Shown here: positions 17,627-27,340 of the stretch, in pieces
Position numbering within the stretch: position 1 is the first letter of the stretch
Layout: each line of letters opens with the position of its first letter
Origin: Streptococcus constellatus
GTDB taxonomy: Bacteria > Bacillota > Bacilli > Lactobacillales > Streptococcaceae
DNA: 64,000 nt
Direction: 5' to 3'
Assembly: GCF_902167705.1 (NCBI RefSeq)
Contig: NZ_CABHMZ010000027.1
Location: forward strand, 1 to 64,000
The notes under the pieces: generated by a model
The model's database searches: none
The model's input: the letters and a program-made list of their open reading frames with translations, nothing else
What the model was told of the DNA's origin: nothing
Made by a program: the position numbers and the translations under genes

Positions 17627-17830
17627 TTATGCTAATTTTGTAATATTGACTGCTTGAAGACCACGTTGACCTTCTTCAATGTCAAAAGTTACTTTTTCGC
17701 CTTCGTTCAGTGATTTGAATCCGTTGGATTGAATCGCTGAAAAGTGAGCAAAAACGTCTGGTCCATTTTCTTGTGAAATAAAGCCGAAGCCTTTTTCAGC
17801 ATTGAACCATTTTACTGTACCTTGTGCCAT
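17627..17830 (-). CDS. csp: cold shock domain protein
   Basis: A 67-residue single-strand nucleic-acid-binding OB-fold protein. RNP1 is KGFGFISQ and RNP2 DVFAHFSAI, with the [15 protein letters not shown] opening typical of CspA/CspB. It acts as an RNA chaperone. GGAAG precedes the start on the minus strand. A leader of over 100 bases before the gene is common for cold shock genes, but no specific structure was identified. Confidence 0.95.
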   Translation of the reverse strand: MAQGTVKWFNAEKGFGFISQENGPDVFAHFSAIQSNGFKSLNEGEKVTFDIEEGQRGLQAVNITKLA

Positions 17831-17982
17831 ACATCTTACTTCCTTTCTCTAAAATGTTGCGTAAAAAATAGAAAAAGTAAAGATGAAAAACAAAAATACT
17901 CACTCAAAATTCATTTACTCTTGCTAGTCTAACAGAAGTAGCAGTAAAAAGCAAGGAAAAGCCAGCGATTGGCAATATATTT

Positions 17983-17991
17983 TGCTATACT
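17983..17991 (+). promoter_or_regulatory. extended -10 promoter for the DUF2829 cluster
   Basis: TG (17983-17984), C, TATACT (17986-17991). Its predicted transcription start falls about 17998, which is why the ATG at 18022, with AGAGGT before it, is preferred as the first start codon. Confidence 0.5.
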
Positions 17992-18021
17992 AGTAATATG
18001 AAAAGCAGAAAGAGGTATATC

Positions 18022-18258
18022 ATGACATTTGAAGAAATTTTACCGGGTTTGAAAGCCAAGAAGAAATATGTCCGCACAGGCTGGGGCGGGGCAGAGAATT
18101 ATGTTCAGCTTTTTGACAGCATTGAGCAGAACGGCGTGGCACTTGAAGTGACGCCTTACTTTCTTATCAACGTGTCAGGCGAGGGTGAAGGATTTTCCAT
18201 GTGGAGTCCGACGCCTTGTGATGTATTAGCAGATGACTGGGTGGAAGTCTATGACTAG
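18022..18258 (+). CDS. DUF2829-domain small protein (Tad2-like fold family)
   Basis: A 78-residue protein beginning MTFEEILPGLKAKKKYVRTG. It contains YFLINVSGEGEGFSMWSPTPCDVLADDW, the conserved DUF2829 core ending in the SPTxxDxLAxDW motif. Phage Tad2 anti-Thoeris proteins, which sequester cyclic-ADP-ribose-type signals, belong to this family as I recall, but many chromosomal members have no assigned role. It overlaps the SDR gene by 8 bp and heads a four-gene cluster. Its role here is unknown. Confidence 0.82.
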   Translation: MTFEEILPGLKAKKKYVRTGWGGAENYVQLFDSIEQNGVALEVTPYFLINVSGEGEGFSMWSPTPCDVLADDWVEVYD

Positions 18259-18949
18259 GACGGTTTTGGTGACAGGTGTTAGCTCAGGGATTGGTCTGGA
18301 ACAAGCTCGTCTTTTTTTGGAAAATGGCTGGCGCGTATACGGTGTAGACCAGTCTGAAAAACCAAGTTTGACAGGGGATTTTCATTTCCTTCAACAAGAC
18401 TTGACGCTGGGACTTCAGCCAGTTTTTGACCTGTGTCCACAGGTAGATGTCCTCTGCAACACAGCTGGGATTTTAGATGATTACAAGCCCTTACTGAAGC
18501 AGACTGCTCAAGAAATTCAAAAAATTTTCGAGATTAACTATATAACACCAGTAGAGCTAACTCGTTATTATCTGACGCAGATGTTGAAGAAACAATCAGG
18601 CATCATCATCAATATGTGTTCGATTGCATCTAGCTTAGCTGGCGGTGGCGGTCATGCTTACACTTCTTCTAAGCATGCTCTAGCAGGATTTACCAAGCAG
18701 TTGGCACTAGATTATGCGGAGCAGGGAGTGCAAGTTTTTGGGATTGCACCAGGCGCAGTTAAAACAAGTATGACAGCAGCGGATTTTGAGCCGGGAGGCT
18801 TAGCCCAGTGGGTGGCAGACGAAACTCCCATCAAGCGTTGGATAGAACCAGAAGAAGTCGCCGAGCTGACCCTCTTTCTCGCCTCAGGAAAAGCCCAATC
18901 CATGCAGGGGGAGATTATCAAGATTGATGGTGGCTGGAGTTTGAAGTGA
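18251..18949 (+). CDS. short-chain dehydrogenase/reductase (3-oxoacyl-ACP reductase-like)
   Basis: A 232-residue Rossmann-fold oxidoreductase starting MTRTVLVTGVSSGIG with the TGxxxGIG cofactor loop, NTAGIL (NNAG equivalent with Thr in second position), catalytic Ser in MCSIAS, and YTSSKHALAGF (YxxxK). The C-terminus IIKIDGGWSLK is typical. It is classical SDR in length. The start is at 18251, using GGTGGAAG inside the preceding gene. Substrate unknown; it is not next to fatty acid synthesis genes, so a FabG role is unlikely. Confidence 0.87.
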   Translation: MTRTVLVTGVSSGIGLEQARLFLENGWRVYGVDQSEKPSLTGDFHFLQQDLTLGLQPVFDLCPQVDVLCNTAGILDDYKPLLKQTAQEIQKIFEINYITPVELTRYYLTQMLKKQSGIIINMCSIASSLAGGGGHAYTSSKHALAGFTKQLALDYAEQGVQVFGIAPGAVKTSMTAADFEPGGLAQWVADETPIKRWIEPEEVAELTLFLASGKAQSMQGEIIKIDGGWSLK

Positions 18950-18956
18950 GGTCATG

Positions 18957-19739
18957 ATGAAAGTAATAAAAACAATCCCTAACCCGTTTAAGAATTGGTC
19001 AAAAAATATGGTTCGTTATGGCTTAGAAGCTGGGTTAGGGCAGTTTTATACAAATGAAGACGAGACTGCCATTTTGTACGAACAGGGAGATTTTCTCTTT
19101 TTGGCTGGGCAGGCAGATTTGGCATTGCTGGAAGATTATAGGGACTTTTGTGAGCCGGACTACCGCATCCTCATATCAGAAGAGGCTTCTTGGCAGGTCT
19201 GCTTGTCCTCTTGTCCAGCCTTATCTCCCTTTACCCGCTATGCTTTTAAGGATGAGGCAGATTTTGATGACAAGGTGTTGAAAAACATCGTGGAGCAGTT
19301 ATCGGAGCAGTTCTGTATGGAGGCAATCAATCAAAGAACCTATCAAGAACTGGCTCAGGAAGAATGGTCTCAGGATTTGCAAGGGAATTTTGCAACTTTT
19401 AAAGACTTTCAGGAAGGCGGAGCTTTTGGCTTTGTGATCCGAAAGGGTGAAGAAATCGTCGCTGGGGTCTCGACAGCACTTGTCTACCAAAAAGCCATTG
19501 AAATTGAGATTGCAACGAAACCAGCTTATCGACAGCAGGGTTTAGCCACTGTTCTTGGGGCCAAGATGATTTTGGCATCCCTGCAGCGCGGCGTTTTTCC
19601 GCTCTGGGATGCCCACAATGAAGCCTCGAAGAAAATAGCTGAAAAGCTAGGTTATCAATGCTTAGGAGCTTATCCAGCTTATGAGTTGAAATCAGTAACA
19701 GATAGGAGAAACCATGACACCAGAACAATTATGGAATGA
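18957..19739 (+). CDS. GNAT-family acetyltransferase with N-terminal extension
   Basis: A 260-residue protein. The C-terminal half carries the GNAT fold: IEIATKPAYRQQGLATVLGAKM is the acetyl-CoA loop, followed by LWDAHNEASKKIAEKLGYQCLG. The N-terminal half (~120 residues) resembles the extension of the 'GNAT_acetyltran' family. There are two adjacent ATGs at 18954 and 18957; GAGG lies 5 bases from the second. It overlaps the ASCH gene by 26 bp. The substrate is unknown. Confidence 0.78.
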   Translation: MKVIKTIPNPFKNWSKNMVRYGLEAGLGQFYTNEDETAILYEQGDFLFLAGQADLALLEDYRDFCEPDYRILISEEASWQVCLSSCPALSPFTRYAFKDEADFDDKVLKNIVEQLSEQFCMEAINQRTYQELAQEEWSQDLQGNFATFKDFQEGGAFGFVIRKGEEIVAGVSTALVYQKAIEIEIATKPAYRQQGLATVLGAKMILASLQRGVFPLWDAHNEASKKIAEKLGYQCLGAYPAYELKSVTDRRNHDTRTIME

Positions 19740-20157
19740 ATACAAAACAATCAACCCCGCAATCGGTGATGACATTGATACTTGGGCATTTGGTGTAGAG
19801 CCAGATCAGCTGGCGGATTTAGTTTTGAAAGGAGAGAAGACCGCGACGGCTTCTGCCTATGAACTTTATGAGATGGACAAGGAACCTTTGCCTCAAGCAG
19901 GAACCTTTGATGTGATTTTAGACGGTCAGGGTCAAGCTGTCTGTATCATTAAAGTGACCAAGGTAACGGTTGTCCCCTTTAACCAAGTCTCAGCAGACCA
20001 TGCCTTCAAAGAAGGTGAAGGAGACAAATCTTTGGCTTATTGGCGGCAGGTGCATGAAGAGTTCTTCACGGAATGGATGACTGAAGCTGGCTTAGCTTTC
20101 TCAGAGGAGACAGGCGTGGTCTTGGAGGAGTTTTGCAAGGTTTATCCGATAGATTAG
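19714..20157 (+). CDS. ASCH-domain protein
   Basis: A 147-residue protein starting MTPEQLWNEYKTINPAIGDD. It has WAFGVEPDQLADLVLKGEKTATAS, which is the ASCH signature GxKTxT, and a beta-barrel segment VCIIKVTKVTVVPF. ASCH domains have a PUA-like fold and are thought to bind RNA; some members are amidohydrolases or ribonucleases. TAGGAGA precedes the ATG. It is the last gene of the cluster starting at 18022. Confidence 0.88.
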   Translation: MTPEQLWNEYKTINPAIGDDIDTWAFGVEPDQLADLVLKGEKTATASAYELYEMDKEPLPQAGTFDVILDGQGQAVCIIKVTKVTVVPFNQVSADHAFKEGEGDKSLAYWRQVHEEFFTEWMTEAGLAFSEETGVVLEEFCKVYPID

Positions 20158-21988
<1,831 letters not shown>

Positions 21989-21996
21989 GAATTGCT

Positions 21997-22548
21997 ATGG
22001 ATTTTGAAGAAAAAACACTAAAACGGACAGAAATTTACCAAGGACCTATTTTTAAACTTGTAAAAGATGAAGTTCAGTTGCCAGCAGGGAAAGGAACTGC
22101 TTACCGTGATTTGATTTTCCATAATGGAGCGGTGGCAGTTATCGCGCTAACGCCAGAAGACAAAATGATTTTGGTTAAGCAGTACCGCAAAGCTATTGAA
22201 GCAACCTCTTATGAAATTCCAGCTGGAAAGTTAGAGGTTGGTGAAAATGCAGATCCAAAGACTGCAGCTTTGCGTGAATTAGAAGAAGAAACGGGCTATA
22301 CAGGTGAGTTAGAACTGCTCTATGATTTCTATTCAGCGATTGGCTTCTGCAATGAACGAACCAAACTTTATAGCGCTAGCCATTTGACAAAAGTTGAAAA
22401 TCCTCGTCCACAAGATGAGGACGAGACCTTAGAACTCTATGAAGTGACCTTGGAAGAAGCGAAAGCTCTCCTTGCTAGTGGTGATATTTGTGATGCAAAA
22501 ACCATTATTGCACTTCAATATTGGGAAATGAAAATGAATCGAAGATAG
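21997..22548 (+). CDS. nudF: NUDIX hydrolase, ADP-ribose pyrophosphatase type
   Basis: A 183-residue enzyme that hydrolyses ADP-ribose and related nucleoside diphosphates. The Nudix box is present as GKLEVGEN...[11 protein letters not shown] (about residues 73-95). The N-terminal part ([19 protein letters not shown]) and PAGK element match ADPRases. It begins 9 bp after glmU, so they are co-transcribed. Confidence 0.9.
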   Translation: MDFEEKTLKRTEIYQGPIFKLVKDEVQLPAGKGTAYRDLIFHNGAVAVIALTPEDKMILVKQYRKAIEATSYEIPAGKLEVGENADPKTAALRELEEETGYTGELELLYDFYSAIGFCNERTKLYSASHLTKVENPRPQDEDETLELYEVTLEEAKALLASGDICDAKTIIALQYWEMKMNRR

Positions 22549-22558
22549 GGGAACGCTC

Positions 22559-22867
22559 ATGGGAAGACCTTTATTAACAGATGAAATGATTGAACGGGCA
22601 AATCGTGGTGAAGATATTTCAGGTCCACCTTTGCATGATGAGGAAGAAACCAAAATTTTAAAAACGACCAGAAGTCAGTTTGGTTATTCTTCTCCAACCA
22701 GTGGCTTTAATCAAGATACGCTGCAAATTGACGTAGAACCAACGGTGACCAAAAGTCGACGCATTGAGAATGCAAAACGCGGAGTATTCCAAGCGAAGTT
22801 AAACAAAATTCTATTTTGGATTGTCCTGCTTTTGATTGCTTTGATTGCTGCTATTATTTGGCTATAA
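22559..22867 (+). CDS. macP: MacP-like activator of class A penicillin-binding protein
   Basis: A 102-residue single-pass membrane protein: a soluble cytoplasmic N-terminus ([20 protein letters not shown], then [13 protein letters not shown]) and one C-terminal helix (about 79-101). In S. pneumoniae MacP is a StkP-phosphorylated cofactor of PBP2a encoded between the Nudix gene and mtnN; gene order and architecture here agree. The threonines near residues 32 and 36-37 are candidates for phosphorylation. Confidence 0.83.
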   Translation: MGRPLLTDEMIERANRGEDISGPPLHDEEETKILKTTRSQFGYSSPTSGFNQDTLQIDVEPTVTKSRRIENAKRGVFQAKLNKILFWIVLLLIALIAAIIWL

Positions 22868-22896
22868 AAAGCGATAAGCCCGACTTTCGCTTTTTT
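22866..22896 (+). terminator. hairpin between macP and mtnN
   Basis: AAAAGCGA (22866-22873) pairs with TCGCTTTT (22886-22893) followed by further T residues. It lies in a 51-bp gap, so it may only partly reduce readthrough into mtnN. Confidence 0.65.
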
Positions 22897-22918
22897 TGTG
22901 ATAGAATGAGAGGAAATA

Positions 22919-23611
22919 ATGAAAATCGGAATTATTGCGGCCATGCCTGAGGAACTAAAAATCTTAGTGGAAAACTTGGAAAATGCCGAAAAACACTTAC
23001 GTTTGGGACATGTGTATCATACGGGAAGTATCGGTCGTCATGAAGTTGTGCTAGTGGAAAGCGGAATTGGCAAGGTTATGTCTGCTATGAGTGTGGCTGT
23101 TTTGGTCAATGAGTTTAAAGTGACGGCTGTCATCAATACAGGTTCTGCTGGTGCGGTAGCTGAAGGTTTGCAAATCGGCGATGTTGTGGTTGCTGACCGG
23201 CTAGTATACCATGATGTAGATGTAACAGCGTTTGGCTATGAATACGGCCAAATGGCGCGCCAGCCACTTTATTTTGAAGCGAGCCGTTATTTGGTTTCTG
23301 AGATGAAAAAGATTTTAGAAAAGACACATCAGACGAGTCGTATCGGTTTAATTGCGACAGGGGATAGTTTTATTGCGGGGCAGGATAAGATTCAAGCCAT
23401 TAAGCAGCATTTTCCAGATGTTTTAGCGGTAGAAATGGAAGGAGCAGCCATTGCGCAAGCAACCCATTCTATCGGTCTGCCTTTTATGGTCATTCGTGCT
23501 ATGAGTGATACAGCTTCTCATGACGCCAATATCAGCTTTGACGAATTTATCCATGAAGCCGGCAAACGGTCAGCTGAAACATTGATAGCGTTTTTGAAAG
23601 AGCTAATTTAA
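22919..23611 (+). CDS. mtnN: 5'-methylthioadenosine/S-adenosylhomocysteine nucleosidase
   Basis: Cleaves adenine from methylthioadenosine and SAH, feeding methionine salvage and, via LuxS, AI-2. The 230-residue product begins MKIGIIAAMPEELKILVENL; it has INTGSAGAVAEGLQIGDVVV and AVEMEGAAIAQ (catalytic Glu region) and VIRAMSDTA with the catalytic Asp. Length matches the family. GAGAGGAAATA precedes the ATG. Confidence 0.96.
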   Translation: MKIGIIAAMPEELKILVENLENAEKHLRLGHVYHTGSIGRHEVVLVESGIGKVMSAMSVAVLVNEFKVTAVINTGSAGAVAEGLQIGDVVVADRLVYHDVDVTAFGYEYGQMARQPLYFEASRYLVSEMKKILEKTHQTSRIGLIATGDSFIAGQDKIQAIKQHFPDVLAVEMEGAAIAQATHSIGLPFMVIRAMSDTASHDANISFDEFIHEAGKRSAETLIAFLKELI

Positions 23612-23672
23612 AGAATGAGTTGGCAAGTGAAAGTAAGTCTGGAAACGGTTGTCTCAGCCCTTTTCTCTATTC

Positions 23673-23702
23673 TTGCCAATTTAATCAAGAAGATGATATA
23701 AT
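23673..23702 (+). promoter_or_regulatory. promoter for the ABC-F gene
   Basis: -35 TTGCCA (23673-23678), 18-bp spacer, extended -10 TGA-TATAAT (TATAAT 23697-23702). Confidence 0.65.
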
Positions 23703-23755
23703 TTTTGAAGTGCAGATTCTGTCTCACACCCAATAAATCAGAAAGTTTTGTAAGA

Positions 23756-25297
23756 ATGAGTATTTTAGAAGTAAAAAATTTGAGCCACGGTTTTGGTGAC
23801 CGGGCTATTTTTGAGGATGTATCGTTCCGCTTGCTTAAGGGCGAGCATATCGGCTTAGTTGGGGCCAACGGCGAAGGGAAATCCACCTTTATGAGCATTG
23901 TAACTGGTCAATTGTTACCAGATGAAGGCAAGGTTGAGTGGTCCAAATATGTGACTGCTGGCTACTTGGATCAGCATGCTGTATTGAAAGAAGGTCAATC
24001 CGTGCGTGATGTGTTGCGGACTGCTTTTGATGAACTTTTCAAGACTGAAGCTCGGATCAATGAGATATATCTGGCTATGGCAGAAGACGGAGCTGATGTT
24101 GATGCCCTTATGGAAGAAGTGGGTGAGTTGCAGGAGCGATTGGAAAGTCGAGACTTTTATACTTTAGATGCTAAGATTGATGAGGTAGCTCGTGCTTTGG
24201 GGGTTATGGATTACGGTATGGAAACGGATGTCACCTCTCTTTCTGGAGGACAGCGAACCAAGGTGCTTTTAGCGAAACTGCTTCTTCAAAAAACAGACAT
24301 TTTGCTCTTAGATGAGCCCACCAACTATTTGGACGCAGAACATATTGATTGGCTCAAGCGCTATCTGCAAAACTATGAAAATGCTTTCGTACTCATTTCC
24401 CACGATATTCCTTTCTTAAACGATGTAATCAATATCGTTTATCATGTGGAAAATCAAAACCTGACCCGCTATTCTGGTGATTATTATCAATTCCAAGAAG
24501 TTTATGAGATGAAGAAATCTCAGCTGGAAGCAGCTTACGAGCGCCAACAGAAGGAAATTGCTGATTTAAAAGACTTCGTAGCGCGCAACAAAGCTCGGGT
24601 GGCTACCCGCAATATGGCTATGTCCCGCCAGAAAAAATTAGACAAAATGGAGCTGATTGAATTGCAGGGTGAGAAGCCTAAGCCTTCCTTTGACTTCAAA
24701 ATGGCTCGTACACCAGGGCGCTTTATCTTTCAAGCAGAAGAGTTGCAAATTGGTTACGATCGTCCATTGACAAAGCCTCTTAATCTAACCTTTGAGCGCA
24801 ATCAGAAAATCGCCATTATCGGAGCAAATGGGATTGGAAAAACAACTCTCTTAAAAAGTTTGCTTGGAATCATTCCTCCTCTTGCTGGTCAAGTAGAACG
24901 TGGAGACTATCAGGAATTGGGCTATTTTGAGCAGGAGACAGCTGGTGGTAATCGTCAGACCCCTCTGGAAGCTGTTTGGGATGCTTTCCCCTCACTCAAC
25001 CAAGCAGAGGTTCGTGCTGCTCTGGCTCGTTGTGGACTGACTTCAAAGCACATTGAAAGTCAGATTCAAGTTCTTTCAGGTGGTGAGCAGGCTAAGGTTC
25101 GACTTTGTCTCCTCATGAACCGAGAGAACAATGTTTTAATCTTAGATGAGCCTACGAATCACCTCGATGTGGATGCAAAAGATGAACTCAAACGCGCTCT
25201 CCAAGCGTACAAAGGCAGTATTCTCATGGTCTGCCATGAGCCCGACTTCTACGAAGGATGGGTAAATCAGATTTGGGATTTTAATCAATTAACGTAA
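23756..25297 (+). CDS. ABC-F family ATPase (YbiT/YkpA-like)
   Basis: A 513-residue soluble protein with two ABC domains and no membrane part. Walker A motifs GANGEGKST and GANGIGKTT, signatures LSGGQRTKV and LSGGEQAKV, Walker B LLLDEPTNYLD and LILDEPTNHLD. The linker between domains (about 240-310) is charged and helical, the P-site tRNA-interaction motif region. ABC-F proteins act on stalled ribosomes; some give antibiotic resistance. The sequence looks like the housekeeping YbiT/YkpA branch. The start at 23756 opens with MSILEVKNLS; the upstream in-frame ATG 23705 adds an unrelated leader. The ribosome site is weak. Confidence 0.88.
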   Translation: MSILEVKNLSHGFGDRAIFEDVSFRLLKGEHIGLVGANGEGKSTFMSIVTGQLLPDEGKVEWSKYVTAGYLDQHAVLKEGQSVRDVLRTAFDELFKTEARINEIYLAMAEDGADVDALMEEVGELQERLESRDFYTLDAKIDEVARALGVMDYGMETDVTSLSGGQRTKVLLAKLLLQKTDILLLDEPTNYLDAEHIDWLKRYLQNYENAFVLISHDIPFLNDVINIVYHVENQNLTRYSGDYYQFQEVYEMKKSQLEAAYERQQKEIADLKDFVARNKARVATRNMAMSRQKKLDKMELIELQGEKPKPSFDFKMARTPGRFIFQAEELQIGYDRPLTKPLNLTFERNQKIAIIGANGIGKTTLLKSLLGIIPPLAGQVERGDYQELGYFEQETAGGNRQTPLEAVWDAFPSLNQAEVRAALARCGLTSKHIESQIQVLSGGEQAKVRLCLLMNRENNVLILDEPTNHLDVDAKDELKRALQAYKGSILMVCHEPDFYEGWVNQIWDFNQLT

Positions 25298-25311
25298 GGA
25301 TAAAGAAAACA

Positions 25312-25375
25312 TGGAGTGGGACAAAAATCGGTATTTCATAAGAAATCAAATTTGTTGTCCTACCACACTACTCAA
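25312..25375. repeat. copy of the GTGGGAC composite intergenic repeat
   Basis: AGTGGGACAAAAATCGG...AAGAAATCAAATTTGTTGTCCTACCAC is an imperfect long inverted repeat, followed by ACTACTGCGTATTG. Both the GGGAC/GTCC hairpin and the CTGCGTATT module also occur at about 5190-5330 and 51050-51245. Confidence 0.6.
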
Positions 25376-25408
25376 CTACTGCGTATTGAATGTTATTCTA
25401 GAAAGTAA

Positions 25409-25443
25409 ACGAGTCTGGAACATTTATGTTCCAGACTCGTTTT
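25409..25443. terminator. strong bidirectional terminator
   Basis: A perfect 14-bp stem, ACGAGTCTGGAACA (25409-25422) with TGTTCCAGACTCGT (25427-25440), loop TTTA, then TTTG. It serves the convergent ABC-F and cyclophilin genes. Confidence 0.9.
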
Positions 25444-25447
25444 GTGA

Positions 25448-26251
25448 TTATTTTTTAAATGTATAATCCTTGATGACTTCAATTTTCTCAATTTTGATTT
25501 CTTTTTTGGGCTTGTCGTTTTCGCCTGTCTCGGTAGCAGCGATTTTATCAACAACCTCCATACCAGAAATGACTTGCCCAAAGACAGTGTAATTGCCGTC
25601 TAAACTTGGATTTCCACCTTTTTTATAGGTTTCAATGATTTTTTCAGGATAAGTTGTGCTAGAGAGTTGATTAGAACTGTCCTTGGTGTTTTGGTTGATA
25701 AAGAATTGACTGCCGTTGGAATTTGGATTGGAAGAACGAGCCATAGCTAATGCACCACGGATATTGTAGAGATAAGGTGAAATCTCTGTTTTAAAGCCAC
25801 TTCCAGAGTCAATGTTAGAGTTTTTGCCTTTCCAAATGGACTCACCACCAGTCCCGTCTCCTTTAGGATCTCCTGTTTGAATCATGAAATCCTTAATGAC
25901 ACGATGGAAAGTTACGCCATTATAATAACCTTCTTTAGCATGCGTTAAGAAATTTTCAACTGCAAGTGGAGCATATTTTGGAAAGAGCTTCAAGGAGATA
26001 GCACCTTCAGTTGTGGTTATTTTCACTTCTGCTTCATCGTCAGCGACCTTGTCAGACAGCTGTGGGAAATGAGCATTTTTATCTGTCAAAGCAGCTTTTT
26101 GCTCTTCTTTTTGTTTTTCAGCTGCTTTTGAGCTGGATTCGGAAGCAAGACGTGAGTCTACATAGTCATTCCCTCTGATAGCTCTTTGTAAGTTTGTACA
26201 ACCTGTCAAAAATAAACCAGCAGCCAGTCCTAAGATAAGTAATTTTTTCAT
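25448..26251 (-). CDS. cyclophilin-type peptidyl-prolyl isomerase lipoprotein
   Basis: A 267-residue surface lipoprotein that isomerises prolyl bonds in exported proteins. The signal peptide MKKLLILGLAAGLFLTGC ends in the lipobox LTGC with lipidated Cys18. The cyclophilin domain (about 75-260) has VTFHRVIKDFMIQTGDPKGD, GALAMARSS and FGQVISGMEVV. It corresponds in type to the streptococcal lipoprotein SlrA. AGAAAGGAAAT precedes the ATG. Confidence 0.93.
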   Translation of the reverse strand: MKKLLILGLAAGLFLTGCTNLQRAIRGNDYVDSRLASESSSKAAEKQKEEQKAALTDKNAHFPQLSDKVADDEAEVKITTTEGAISLKLFPKYAPLAVENFLTHAKEGYYNGVTFHRVIKDFMIQTGDPKGDGTGGESIWKGKNSNIDSGSGFKTEISPYLYNIRGALAMARSSNPNSNGSQFFINQNTKDSSNQLSSTTYPEKIIETYKKGGNPSLDGNYTVFGQVISGMEVVDKIAATETGENDKPKKEIKIEKIEVIKDYTFKK

Positions 26252-26492
26252 AAATTTCCTTTCTGAATGTTGAACTATTCACATTTTACTATAAATAAAA
26301 GCCTTTTTCAAACCTTTTGAGAGGTTTTCCCTGCTAACTGAAAGGCACTATCGGGCTACTTTTTTGATGTAAAGACAGTTCAATCGTTTAAAGTATGAAA
26401 ACATTTTCTTATGAAAAGTTTTGTAAATTTGCTTACGAGAAAAAATTTTTTGTGCTAAAATAACGTTTATCAACAAAGAAATGGAGTATTTG

Positions 26493-26936
26493 ATGCCTAA
26501 GAATTTTAAGGAATCATTATTTTTTACAGCCCTCATGTGCAGTATGATGGTATTTGGAATGAGCATTTGGAACCTGTCCGTTGTAGGACAATTTTCATGG
26601 GCTCATCTAGCAATGGGATATGTCCCTGGATTGATTACCGCTTTTCTCTTAGATTTACTTGTAGCGGGACCAGTTGTGAAGGGACTTGCTTTTAAATTTT
26701 TAACGGAACGCCATAAAACTTGGCAGAAGATTCTCGTCGTTTCAGGCGGTATGGTTCTGATTATGGTTTCACTGATGTCTCTTTATGGTATGCTTTTTAA
26801 CGGCGTGCCGCTTTCAGTAGCCAATTATCTAGGAGCTTGGTTGACCAATTTCATTGTGGCTTTTCCCTTGAATTTTCTGATTGTCGGACCAATTTCTCGC
26901 TTTATTCTAGGTCAATTGCAACAGCAACTTTTTTAA
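26493..26936 (+). CDS. DUF2798-type membrane protein
   Basis: A 147-residue membrane protein starting MPKNFKESLFFTALMCSMMV, with four hydrophobic segments (about 8-28, 38-62, 77-100, 110-140). The repeated elements FxxAxxMSxMMVFGMSIWN and NFIVAFPLNFLIVGPISR match the DUF2798 two-repeat pattern. Function unknown. The upstream in-frame ATG at 26481 is inside the ribosome site ATGGAGT, so 26493 is the start. Confidence 0.75.
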   Translation: MPKNFKESLFFTALMCSMMVFGMSIWNLSVVGQFSWAHLAMGYVPGLITAFLLDLLVAGPVVKGLAFKFLTERHKTWQKILVVSGGMVLIMVSLMSLYGMLFNGVPLSVANYLGAWLTNFIVAFPLNFLIVGPISRFILGQLQQQLF

Positions 26937-27011
26937 TCTTGCTGACGATGAACGTTTGACAATTGGTTCATGGAAATTCTTTATGATATTTATTTAGTGG
27001 TAAAATTTTTA

Positions 27012-27037
27012 TGTTATAATAGATTTATAAAGGAGGG
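27012..27037 (+). promoter_or_regulatory. extended -10 promoter and strong ribosome site for pspC
   Basis: TG (27012-27013), T, TATAAT (27015-27020), then AAAGGAGGGG before the ATG at 27045. Confidence 0.6.
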
Positions 27038-27044
27038 GCAGAGA

Positions 27045-27253
27045 ATGGCTAAACGATTGACAAGAGATGTGCGAAATAAGAAAATTGCGGGTGTCTGTGC
27101 AGGCATAGCAAATTATTTTGACATTGATCCTACCATTGTACGACTGATCTGGGGAGTAGCATTTTTGTATATGGAATCGGTCTGATCCCTTACTTGATTT
27201 TGTGGTTTGTCTTGCCAGAAGATGACGGAGACGATGATGTGATTTGGAAGTAA
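27045..27253 (+). pseudogene. PspC-domain small membrane protein, broken by a 2-base insertion
   Basis: The frame from ATG 27045 reads MAKRLTRDVRNKKIAGVCAG and IANYFDIDPTIVRLIWGVAFLY, the PspC domain start, then hits TGA at 27183. Skipping two bases at about 27171-27172 (the sequence TATAT where TAT is expected) restores GIGLIPYLILWFVLPEDDGD and DDVIWK to a stop at 27251-27253. This is exactly the expected PspC second half. So either the gene carries a frameshift at a TA repeat, or there is a sequencing error. PspC domains bind phage-shock/envelope-stress factors or anchor regulators in the membrane. Confidence 0.85.
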
Positions 27254-27304
27254 ACAATGTTGTTTCAAAAGTGGAAGCATGGAGCTTTTGCTTTTTTTCT
27301 TGCA

Positions 27305-27340
27305 TTGGATTAGTGTTCAATTTGTGGTATAATAAAGTTT
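27305..27340 (+). promoter_or_regulatory. ftsK promoter whose predicted start coincides with the ATG
   Basis: -35 TTGGAT (27305-27310), 17-bp spacer, extended -10 TGG-TATAAT (TATAAT 27328-27333). The expected transcription start, 6-8 bases on, is 27339-27341, which is the ftsK ATG. No Shine-Dalgarno sequence lies between. Confidence 0.6.
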
